Source: an uncultured Chloroflexales bacterium
GTDB lineage: Bacteria > Chloroflexota > Chloroflexia > Chloroflexales > Chloroflexaceae
DNA: 45,904 bases
NCBI GenBank assembly: GCA_937967405.1
Contig: CALCJV010000058.1
Coordinates: forward strand, 1 to 45,904
Direction of reading: 5' to 3'
Of the stretch, positions 1 through 6,443 are shown piece by piece. The notes under the pieces were generated by a model that was not told where the DNA came from, made no database searches, and saw nothing but the letters and a program-made list of their open reading frames with translations. How positions within the stretch are numbered: position 1 is the first letter of the stretch; each line of letters begins with the position of its first letter. Position numbers and translations under genes: made by a program.

Positions 1-173
1 AGCAGGTCACCCGCCACGAATACGTCGGGCTGTGCGGCAAACAGGCTCTCAAGGTTCTCCTTCACCAGTGCAATCCAGCGAAACTGCTCCGTGTTTTCAG
101 CCATCGGTTGCCCATCACTTTCGGGATACACCAGTGGCGCACCCAATGGGTGCGGCAAGTCGGTCGTTGTCAT
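1..173 (-). CDS. Uma2 family nuclease-like protein, N-terminal part (cut by window edge)
   Basis: The first 57 codons of a minus-strand gene run off the left edge. The start is the ATG at 173-171. The visible protein begins MTTTDLPHPLGAPLVYPESD and is nearly identical to the N-terminus of the complete Uma2 gene beginning at 923, and the leader DNA upstream also matches. It is therefore a tandem paralogue. Uma2 (DUF820) proteins have a PD-(D/E)XK nuclease-like fold, and their cellular role is not established. The catalytic part lies outside the window, so it is unknown whether the gene is intact. Confidence 0.75.
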   Translation of the reverse strand, partial: MTTTDLPHPLGAPLVYPESDGQPMAENTEQFRWIALVKENLESLFAAQPDVFVAGDL

Positions 174-245
174 TGGCCCGGTCTCCTGTCGTGGTCAGTT
201 GTGGATGCCATCGCTCCAAAGTTATCCGTTCGGAGCCGGTCGCGG

Positions 246-923
246 TTAGGCATCCTCTGGGTCTAGCCCTAAGGCCCGCAAGCGTGCGGCAAGCCGAGCC
301 GCCCGCGCTTCGGCTTCTGCGCGGGCCGCTTCGGCGGCTTGGCGGCGGGCCCGCTCAGTCACAAAATCGAGGAACGGCTGCCCATCGGGATAGCGCAGCA
401 CCAGCTCCCCCGCACTCGTCTCAAAGCTAATCCCCAAGCGCGGGCTGACCCACCCGTGCATCGGGATGACCTCGCGCAGCTGCTCGCCCGCCCGCACGTA
501 GCCCGTCACTGCATAGCTCTCAGGGTCGTAGATGTAGCACTCCTCCACCCCATACATCTCATAGAACGTCACCTTCTGGCGCATCTCCTCTTCCGTGTTG
601 CTCGGTGAGCGGATTTCAAACACCACCTGCGGCGCAATCCCATCCTCCTGCCATTGCAAATACGCACCCCGATAGCCCTTTGGCCGCCCGAATGCCACTA
701 GCGCATCCGGCGCACGGCGAATGTCCGGCCGCCCCTCCACCGGATACCAGAGCAGATCGCCCGCCACGAATACGTCGGGCTGCGCGGCAAACAGGCTCTC
801 AAGGTTCTCCTTCACCAGTGCAATCCAGCGAAACTGTTCCGTATTTTCAGCCATCGGTTGCCCATCACTTTCGGGATACACCAGTGGCGCAACCAGTGGG
901 CGCGGCAAGTCGGTCGTTGTCAT
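246..923 (-). CDS. Uma2 family (DUF820) endonuclease-like protein
   Basis: This 225-residue protein has the usual Uma2 length and pattern: an N-terminal helix region, a central section with PDVFVAGDLLW (about residues 49-59) and PQVVFEIRSPSNTEEE (about 98-113), then KVTFYEMYGVEECYIYDPE. These correspond to the acidic and E-x-K-like positions of the PD-(D/E)XK fold; in the second motif the usual S-P-S is present. The C-terminus (about residues 190-220) is an Ala/Arg/Glu-rich helix predicted to form a coiled coil, common in Chloroflexota and cyanobacterial members. The ATG at 923 is preceded by AGGAGG with 8 bases spacing, which fixes the start. It lies 72 bases upstream of its truncated paralogue, so the pair may be co-transcribed. 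The family is very abundant in these phyla and its biological function is unknown. Confidence 0.85.
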   Translation of the reverse strand: MTTTDLPRPLVAPLVYPESDGQPMAENTEQFRWIALVKENLESLFAAQPDVFVAGDLLWYPVEGRPDIRRAPDALVAFGRPKGYRGAYLQWQEDGIAPQVVFEIRSPSNTEEEMRQKVTFYEMYGVEECYIYDPESYAVTGYVRAGEQLREVIPMHGWVSPRLGISFETSAGELVLRYPDGQPFLDFVTERARRQAAEAARAEAEARAARLAARLRALGLDPEDA

Positions 924-1010
924 TGGCAGGGCCTCCTGTAGGTGTCAGTTGCGTGTGCCATCGCTCCACATGATAGCACACGCTTGCCACCTTTGCTCGT
1001 AATGCAACAA

Positions 1011-1032
1011 GGGCGGGTGCTGCCACCCGCCC
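1011..1032 (-). terminator. Rho-independent terminator after proS
   Basis: A perfect 9-bp inverted repeat (GGGCGGGTG / CACCCGCCC, loop CTGC) lies 39 bases past the proS stop. Read on the minus strand, the stem is followed by a moderately T-rich stretch (TTGTTGCATT). It separates proS from the Uma2 gene start at 923. Confidence 0.6.
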
Positions 1033-1070
1033 CATCTCCGCCGCTTTGCCTGCACCGCGTACAGCTACGA

Positions 1071-2513
1071 TTAGTAGGCGCGGGCGAAGATCACCTGCTG
1101 GGTGGTTTCTTTACCCGTCACAATACAGCGTCCAGCGGTATCCGGCTGTGCGAAAGGGATCACACGGGTAGTGGCTTTAAGTTCCTGCTGAATCTTCACC
1201 TCATCAGCCGTGTCGCCCGCCCAGTAGCAACGCGCAAAGCCAGTCTCAACCGCTTCAGCCAGCTCGGCATAGCTGGTCACCGTCACGGTGCGCTCATCCC
1301 GAAAGCGTAAGGCGCGATCATACAAAGCCTGATGGATCTGCTCTAGAAGCTCTTGGATATGCTCGCGCAAGCCTGCCTGTGGCACAACCGTCTTGCCCGC
1401 TTTGCCGGGCAGATCGCGCCGCGCCACCGCCACCGTACCCTGCTGCACATCACGCGGGCCCAGCTCGACCCGCACAGGGATGCCTTTTAGCTCCCATTCG
1501 TTGAACTTGAAGCCGGGCTGCACATGGTCGCGGTCATCCACCTTGAAGCGCAACGTGCCTTTCCAATCGGCAGTCAGCTGGTCAATCGCCTGTAGCACAC
1601 TGCTGCGCTCTGCATCGCTACGATAGATTGGCACCACCACCACCTGCGTCGGGGCAAGGCGCGGCGGTACGACCAGCCCTTCGTCATCCGAGTGAGCCAT
1701 AATCATTGCCCCAATCAGACGTGTACTAATGCCCCAACTCGTCGTCCAAGCAGTCTGGATCGTATTGTTGCGATCCGTGTAGGTGATGTCGAAAGCCCGC
1801 GCAAAGTTCTGCCCCAGATTGTGCGAGGTGGCCGTTTGCAGAGCGCGGCCATCCTGCATCATGGCTTCCAGTGCATAGCTCCGCAATGCCCCTGCAAAGG
1901 TCTCTTTGGGCGTTTTCAAGCCGCGCACAACCGGCAAAGCCATCTCGTGCTCAACAAAATCGGCATAGACCTCGTGCAGGACTTTGAGGGCTTCGGCTTC
2001 GGCTTCGGCTTCGGTGGCATGCACGGTATGGCCCTCTTGCCACAGAAACTCGGCGGTGCGGAGGAATGGGCGGGTACGCATCTCCCAGCGCATCACATTG
2101 GCCCACTGATTGTAGAGCAGGGGCAGATCACGCCAGCTCCGCACCCACTTGCTATAGAAGTACCCGATGATCGTTTCGCTGGTTGGGCGGATCACATACG
2201 GCTCTGGCAACTCCTCACCGGCGGCGCGGGTCACTTCAGCTACTTCCGGCGCAAAGCCCTCAACGTGTTCAGCTTCGCGCATGAGTAGGCTTTTCGGGAT
2301 CAGCAACGGGAAATACACATTGCTATGCCCCGTTGCTTTGATGCGTTCATCTAAGCCGCGCTGCATGGCCTCCCAGATGGCGTAGCCGGTTGCCTTGAAG
2401 ACAATACAGCCCCGCACGATCTCGGCATAATCAGCCATATCTGCCTGCTGCACAATATCGAGATACCACTGCGCGTAATCAGTGGCACGTGGGGTTATTC
2501 CTTCTTTGGGCAT
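1071..2513 (-). CDS. proS: Prolyl-tRNA synthetase, short archaeal/eukaryal-like type
   Basis: This enzyme charges tRNA-Pro with proline using ATP in the cytoplasm. The 480-residue length, without the large insertion domain of the E. coli-type enzyme, places it in the ProS type 3 group (Thermus/archaeal style). Class II motif 2 appears as RWEMRTRPFLRTAEFLWQEGH (about residues 143-163), with VIRPTSE just upstream and the motif 3 region around the TSWGISTRLIG segment. An anticodon-binding domain follows (VVVVPIYRSD onward) and then the zinc-binding-like C-terminal domain, ending in IFARAY. A GTG at 2516 is directly before the ATG at 2513; AAGGAG sits 5 bases before the ATG, so I prefer the ATG. 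A (GGCTTC)n-type short repeat at 1990-2014 encodes a TEAEAEAEAE stretch and is an in-frame simple repeat. Confidence 0.95.
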   Translation of the reverse strand: MPKEGITPRATDYAQWYLDIVQQADMADYAEIVRGCIVFKATGYAIWEAMQRGLDERIKATGHSNVYFPLLIPKSLLMREAEHVEGFAPEVAEVTRAAGEELPEPYVIRPTSETIIGYFYSKWVRSWRDLPLLYNQWANVMRWEMRTRPFLRTAEFLWQEGHTVHATEAEAEAEALKVLHEVYADFVEHEMALPVVRGLKTPKETFAGALRSYALEAMMQDGRALQTATSHNLGQNFARAFDITYTDRNNTIQTAWTTSWGISTRLIGAMIMAHSDDEGLVVPPRLAPTQVVVVPIYRSDAERSSVLQAIDQLTADWKGTLRFKVDDRDHVQPGFKFNEWELKGIPVRVELGPRDVQQGTVAVARRDLPGKAGKTVVPQAGLREHIQELLEQIHQALYDRALRFRDERTVTVTSYAELAEAVETGFARCYWAGDTADEVKIQQELKATTRVIPFAQPDTAGRCIVTGKETTQQVIFARAY

Positions 2514-2550
2514 CACCGCTCCTTATGTATGTATATGCTCCTGCTACCGC

Positions 2551-4302
2551 CTAGCTCGCGGCTTTGTAGGTTGCCAACACGCTTCCGGCTTCCACTGTCA
2601 CACCCGCCGTAAAGTTGATTGTATCAATAATGCCGGTATGTGGAGCCTTGATCTCATTCTCCATTTTCATCGCCTCCACAATAAACAGCACGGCACCTTC
2701 TTCGACCCGCTGCCCAGTCTCCACCCGCACCTCGCGTAGCGTGCCCTGCAACGGTGATATGATCCCATCCACCTGCTGCTTCAGCTGTGCGCTACGGGCT
2801 TTGCGCGTGGCCCGGCGCGGCTTGGCGGCCGTATCTGGCTCATCCAGTGCGGCCACACGCACATCGAACTGCTTACCATTTACCTCAACTTTAAACGTCC
2901 GCATGGCCAATTCCGCATCTTCAACAGGCACGGGCACCAGCGTCTGTTCTGGCAAATTGTCGAGCAGTTCGGGGTGCTTGGGAATGAAGTTGACACTCAC
3001 ATGGCCCGCTTGAAAATCGGGATGTTCCAGCACGGCAATGTGGAACGGCTTGACCGTAATCACGCCTTCGATGGTGTAGTCACGGAGGGCCCGCAGTGTT
3101 CGGGCAATCGCTTCGGGGCGATCCTGCCCCCACACTACCAGCTTAGCCAGCATCGAATCGTAGTATTGCGGCACTGTGTAGCCAGCATAGATGCCGCTAT
3201 CCACACGCACCCCAAAGCCGGATGGCTCACGGTAGGCGGTGATTTTGCCCAAGCCGGGCCGAAAGTTCTCTTTCGGATTCTCGGCATTCATGCGGCACTC
3301 AATCGCATGCCCACGCGGTTGTATATCTGCTTGGGTAAAGCTGAGCAGCTCACCCTGTGCGATCCGCAGCTGGGTCTTCACCAAATCTATGCCGTAGACC
3401 ATCTCGGTGATGGCATGCTCAACTTGGATGCGCGAGTTAAGTTCAAGGAAATAGAACTGCCCATCCTCATACAGAAACTCCAGCGTACCCGCACTGACAT
3501 AGTTCACCGCTTTAGCAAAGCGCACTGCCGCTGCCTGCAACTCTGCCCGTTGTGCCGGTGAGATGGCCGGTGAGGGGCACTCCTCGATCAGCTTTTGGTG
3601 GCGACGCTGCACGGAACAGTCACGCTCGCCAATGGCAACGATATTACCGTGCTGATCGCCGAGGATTTGCACCTCGATGTGGCGCGGGTCGGTCAAATAC
3701 TTTTCAATATAGAGTTCACTATTTTTGAACGAAAGCGCAGCTTCACGGCGAGCACTTTCAAACGCCGCCTTGATCTCATCCGGCGCATGCACCACGCGCA
3801 AGCCACGCCCACCACCACCACCAACCGCCTTGATCGCAATCGGGTAGCCATAGGACTCAGCCAGATGATAGGCTTCATTCACATCTTCCAGCGGTTCGAG
3901 CGTGCCCGGCACCACAGGCACATCCACCTGCTGTGCAGTGTTGCGGGCGGCAACTTTGCCCGCCACTTGCTCCATTGTTTCGGGGGAAGGCCCCACGAAG
4001 ACTAAACCCGCCTCGCGCACTGCCCGTGCAAACTGGGCATTCTCGGAGAGAAAGCCATAGCCGGGATGGATTGCCTCGGCCCCGGCTTCTCTGGCAACCG
4101 CAAGGATCCGCTCAATATTGAGGTAACTGTCCGCCGGTGCAGGCCCGCCCACGAGGTAGGCTGCATCGGCATACTGCACATGCAACGCATCCCGATCTGC
4201 TTCAGAATAGATCGCAACTGTGCGTAACCCAACTTCGCGGCAGGCTCGCATCACACGGAGGGCGATTTCGCCCCGATTGGCAACTAGAACTGTCGTAAAC
4301 AT
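2551..4302 (-). CDS. Biotin carboxylase fused to biotin carboxyl carrier domain
   Basis: The 583-residue protein starts with the biotin carboxylase N-domain (VLVANRGEIALRVMRACRE). The ATP-grasp domain has a glycine-rich loop (AVGGGGGRGLR) and the bicarbonate/biotin-site segments HIEVQILGD and FLELNSRIQVEHAITE; the ORF ends with a biotinyl domain. The biotin-accepting lysine is K546 in EAMKMENE. It uses ATP and bicarbonate to carboxylate biotin and pairs with a separate carboxyltransferase, as in acetyl-, propionyl- or methylcrotonyl-CoA carboxylase alpha subunits. No carboxyltransferase gene is in this window, so the acyl-CoA substrate cannot be stated. In Chloroflexales such enzymes serve fatty-acid synthesis and, in some species, the 3-hydroxypropionate bicycle. 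It is 37 bases upstream of proS on the same strand and may be co-transcribed with it. Confidence 0.9.
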   Translation of the reverse strand: MFTTVLVANRGEIALRVMRACREVGLRTVAIYSEADRDALHVQYADAAYLVGGPAPADSYLNIERILAVAREAGAEAIHPGYGFLSENAQFARAVREAGLVFVGPSPETMEQVAGKVAARNTAQQVDVPVVPGTLEPLEDVNEAYHLAESYGYPIAIKAVGGGGGRGLRVVHAPDEIKAAFESARREAALSFKNSELYIEKYLTDPRHIEVQILGDQHGNIVAIGERDCSVQRRHQKLIEECPSPAISPAQRAELQAAAVRFAKAVNYVSAGTLEFLYEDGQFYFLELNSRIQVEHAITEMVYGIDLVKTQLRIAQGELLSFTQADIQPRGHAIECRMNAENPKENFRPGLGKITAYREPSGFGVRVDSGIYAGYTVPQYYDSMLAKLVVWGQDRPEAIARTLRALRDYTIEGVITVKPFHIAVLEHPDFQAGHVSVNFIPKHPELLDNLPEQTLVPVPVEDAELAMRTFKVEVNGKQFDVRVAALDEPDTAAKPRRATRKARSAQLKQQVDGIISPLQGTLREVRVETGQRVEEGAVLFIVEAMKMENEIKAPHTGIIDTINFTAGVTVEAGSVLATYKAAS

Positions 4303-4405
4303 CAGCTTACCCTGTGAGTTTTACTTAGTACCGCAGTGCCCTGCAAGTACGACGGAGCCTCTGTGCTCACACTGCCCGACATCGTGTGCGTGATTCTCGC
4401 TTACG

Positions 4406-4414
4406 ATTGTACCA
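4406..4414 (-). promoter_or_regulatory. Extended -10 promoter for the biotin carboxylase gene
   Basis: On the minus strand the sequence reads TGGTACAAT, an extended -10 element (TGn plus TACAAT). There is no good -35. It lies about 100 bases upstream of the start at 4302, in the divergent spacer to glgM. Confidence 0.4.
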
Positions 4415-4459
4415 TACTGTTGCTGGCTATGTGGTAGCAGGGTCAGCTTGCTAACGTGC

Positions 4460-4465
4460 TATAAT
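4460..4465 (+). promoter_or_regulatory. -10 element upstream of glgM-like gene
   Basis: A perfect TATAAT lies 53 bases before the ATG at 4519. No convincing -35 hexamer is present 16-18 bases upstream, so an activator or alternative contacts may be needed. Confidence 0.4.
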
Positions 4466-4518
4466 GCAGGCACTGCGCTGGTGCAAGTGGACAAAGTGCA
4501 AGTCGAAAGGAAGAGCGT

Positions 4519-5730
4519 ATGGGTGTGATCGAGAAAGCCGCGTTTTTTACAAATGAGTACCCGCCGTATATCTATGGCGGCGCGGGCGTGCATGTGGAGT
4601 ATCTCTCACGGGAGCTAGCCCAGTTGATCCCAGTGGAGGTGCGCTGCTTCGGGGATCAGAATGTCAGTGAGCTAACCCTGCGCGTGCGCGGCTACCAAAT
4701 GTGGGACGCGATGAAAGTCAACACGGATCGCCGCTTCACGGGTGTCATGGGCGCATTTTCACGTTGCTTGGCGATGGCTAAAGATACCCTCGATGCAGAT
4801 GTCGTCCATTGCCATACGTGGTACACCCACATGGCGGGGGTGCTCGCACGCACGCTGTGGGATGTGCCACTGGTCGTCACGACACACTCATTGGAGCCAC
4901 TGCGCCCATGGAAGGTCGAGCAACTCGGCAATGGCTACCACCTGAGTAGCTGGATTGAGAAGACGGCGATTGAGCAAGCCGATGCCGTGATTGCCGTTTC
5001 CCAAGAGACCCGCGAGGATGTGTTGCGCCTCTTTAATATCGCCCCAGAGCGGGTGCAGGTGATCCACAATGGCATTGATCTGCACGAATATCGCAAGACC
5101 AGCGCAACGGATGCACTTGAACAGCACGGGGTAGACCTGACCCGCCCCTACGTCTTGTTTGTGGGGCGCATTACCCGCCAAAAGGGAATCATCCATCTGG
5201 TTGAAGCGATTCGGCATCTTGATCCAGAGTTACAAGTAGTCTTGCTCGCCGGCGCACCCGACACGCCTGACATCGCGGCGGAGATGACGGCCGGTGTGCA
5301 GGCAGCTGCCCAGCATCGCTCTGGGGTAATCTGGGTGCAGGAGATGCTGCCCCGCCCACAGGTGATCCAGTTCTACTCGCACGCGGCAGTCTTCTGCTGC
5401 CCTTCGGTGTATGAGCCATTTGGGATCATCAACCTTGAGGCGATGGCCTGCGAAACGGCTGTTGTGGCTTCAGCGATTGGTGGCATTCCTGAAGTGGTCG
5501 TGCCGGGCGAGACCGGCGAACTCGTTGAGTTACCGCTCAAGCCGGGCACCTTCGAGCCAGTTGACCCGACGCAGTATGCACGTGATCTGGCGGCGGCGAT
5601 CAACAAGGTCGCCCGCGACTCCGCCTTGCAGCAGCGTTACGGCACGGCGGGGCGGCAACGCGCCGAGCAGCACTTTAGCTGGACCGCGATTGCCCAGCGC
5701 ACGCTGAAGCTCTACCAGAGCCTACGCTAA
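4519..5730 (+). CDS. glgM: GT4/GT5-type glycogen synthase-like glycosyltransferase (GlgM family)
   Basis: This 403-residue GT-B glycosyltransferase resembles the corynebacterial-type glycogen synthase group (GlgA/GlgM; in actinobacteria an alpha-maltose-1-phosphate synthase using ADP-glucose). The N-terminal acceptor domain carries FFTNEYPPYIYGGAGVHVEY, corresponding to the glycogen-synthase sugar-nucleotide loop, and HCHTWYTHMAG. The C-terminal domain has the hinge VLFVGRITRQKGI and the retaining E-x7-E motif in YEPFGIINLEAMAC. Start ATG 4519 follows AGGAAGAG at good spacing. The gene stands alone, transcribed divergently from the biotin carboxylase. The likely role is storage glucan or glucosyl-oligosaccharide synthesis; the exact acceptor cannot be read from the sequence, so the glgM symbol is by family only. 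Confidence 0.8.
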   Translation: MGVIEKAAFFTNEYPPYIYGGAGVHVEYLSRELAQLIPVEVRCFGDQNVSELTLRVRGYQMWDAMKVNTDRRFTGVMGAFSRCLAMAKDTLDADVVHCHTWYTHMAGVLARTLWDVPLVVTTHSLEPLRPWKVEQLGNGYHLSSWIEKTAIEQADAVIAVSQETREDVLRLFNIAPERVQVIHNGIDLHEYRKTSATDALEQHGVDLTRPYVLFVGRITRQKGIIHLVEAIRHLDPELQVVLLAGAPDTPDIAAEMTAGVQAAAQHRSGVIWVQEMLPRPQVIQFYSHAAVFCCPSVYEPFGIINLEAMACETAVVASAIGGIPEVVVPGETGELVELPLKPGTFEPVDPTQYARDLAAAINKVARDSALQQRYGTAGRQRAEQHFSWTAIAQRTLKLYQSLR

Positions 5731-5739
5731 GCACGGGTA

Positions 5740-5866
5740 CTAGGTGTCAGGTACAAGGTGCTAGGTGTCAGGGTACGCGAGCATGATGCTCATGCAGCGG
5801 CGGGTCAAATTCGCCTCTGCATCCCTGATACCCAACACCCAACCCCTGACACCCAAGACCTGACCC
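5740..5866. repeat. Imperfect inverted repeat with internal tandem copies, between convergent genes
   Basis: The left arm holds two direct copies of CTAGGTGTCAGG(G)TAC (5740-5754 and 5761-5776). The right arm (5823-5866) is made of related units in the opposite sense (CCTGATACCC, CCCCTGACACCC, CCTGACCCC). Near the left arm is a perfect 13-base palindrome, GAGCATGATGCTC, at 5779-5791. There is no ORF. The element lies between the stops of glgM and the lipoprotein gene and could work as a bidirectional terminator or be a REP/MITE-like dispersed element. Confidence 0.55.
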
Positions 5867-5870
5867 CTAT

Positions 5871-6443
5871 CTACGAGACAGGCTTGGTGCTGAGATACCA
5901 GCGTCCCTCGAATTGCACGGCGGGGAAATCGCCACTTTCCAACCCCAACACAGGAGCCAGTGTGTACTGCCGATCCAAGAGCACCTCACGGAAACCAGTC
6001 TCAGTTGTGCGGATCAGGCGGTAGCGCAAGCTGCCACCGATCAAACGCACCGTTGCCTGCCGCTCGGAAAGCTGCCGCACATCCAGATCATCATACTCAA
6101 GCACAAGCGACAGCTCCTGATCGGCAGGGAGATTCGCTTTCCCTGCCGCAAAAGCGGCGAGCATCTCTTGCAACGTTTGGCGGTACGTCATCCGTTCGCT
6201 GGGCGGGAAGTAGGCCGCTAGCTGCTCGGCATAGCTGCGGCGCGTCTCAAACGTATTGAGTGTGGGGTCTTGGAGAGCCGCATTCAAGGTACTGAAGAAG
6301 CCTGCCGCTGCCGCTGCTGGACTATCCGCCCCAGTCTGGAGCGCAGCGTGATTAGGATCGGCGCAGGCGGTACTAATCGCGCCTAGCACGCTTAGCAGCA
6401 GCACCAGCACCAACCGCCCCCCAAGCCCCTGTGCCGTGCTCAT
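5871..6443 (-). CDS. Putative lipoprotein, coupled to the pseudophosphatase gene
   Basis: The 190-residue protein begins with a signal peptide (LVLVLLLSVLGAIS) followed by a lipobox-like STAC, so Cys27 is a likely lipidation site, although the -3 residue is unusual. The mature part has a helical segment (FFSTLNAALQDPTLNT) and a beta-rich end (DQELSLVLEYDDLDVRQLSE, RLIGGSLRYRLIRTTETG, FEGRWYLSTKPVS) that looks like an NTF2/DUF4878-type cone fold, though I cannot confirm this. Its ATG overlaps the stop of the upstream gene by four bases (ATGA), implying translational coupling. No known function; presumably an extracytoplasmic partner of the upstream membrane protein. Confidence 0.75.
   Translation of the reverse strand: MSTAQGLGGRLVLVLLLSVLGAISTACADPNHAALQTGADSPAAAAAGFFSTLNAALQDPTLNTFETRRSYAEQLAAYFPPSERMTYRQTLQEMLAAFAAGKANLPADQELSLVLEYDDLDVRQLSERQATVRLIGGSLRYRLIRTTETGFREVLLDRQYTLAPVLGLESGDFPAVQFEGRWYLSTKPVS

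Noticed and set aside
1990..2014. Short tandem repeat GGCTTC in proS
   Set aside because: In-frame, coding for a Glu-Ala stretch in the surface-exposed part of the enzyme; a simple repeat without sign of function.
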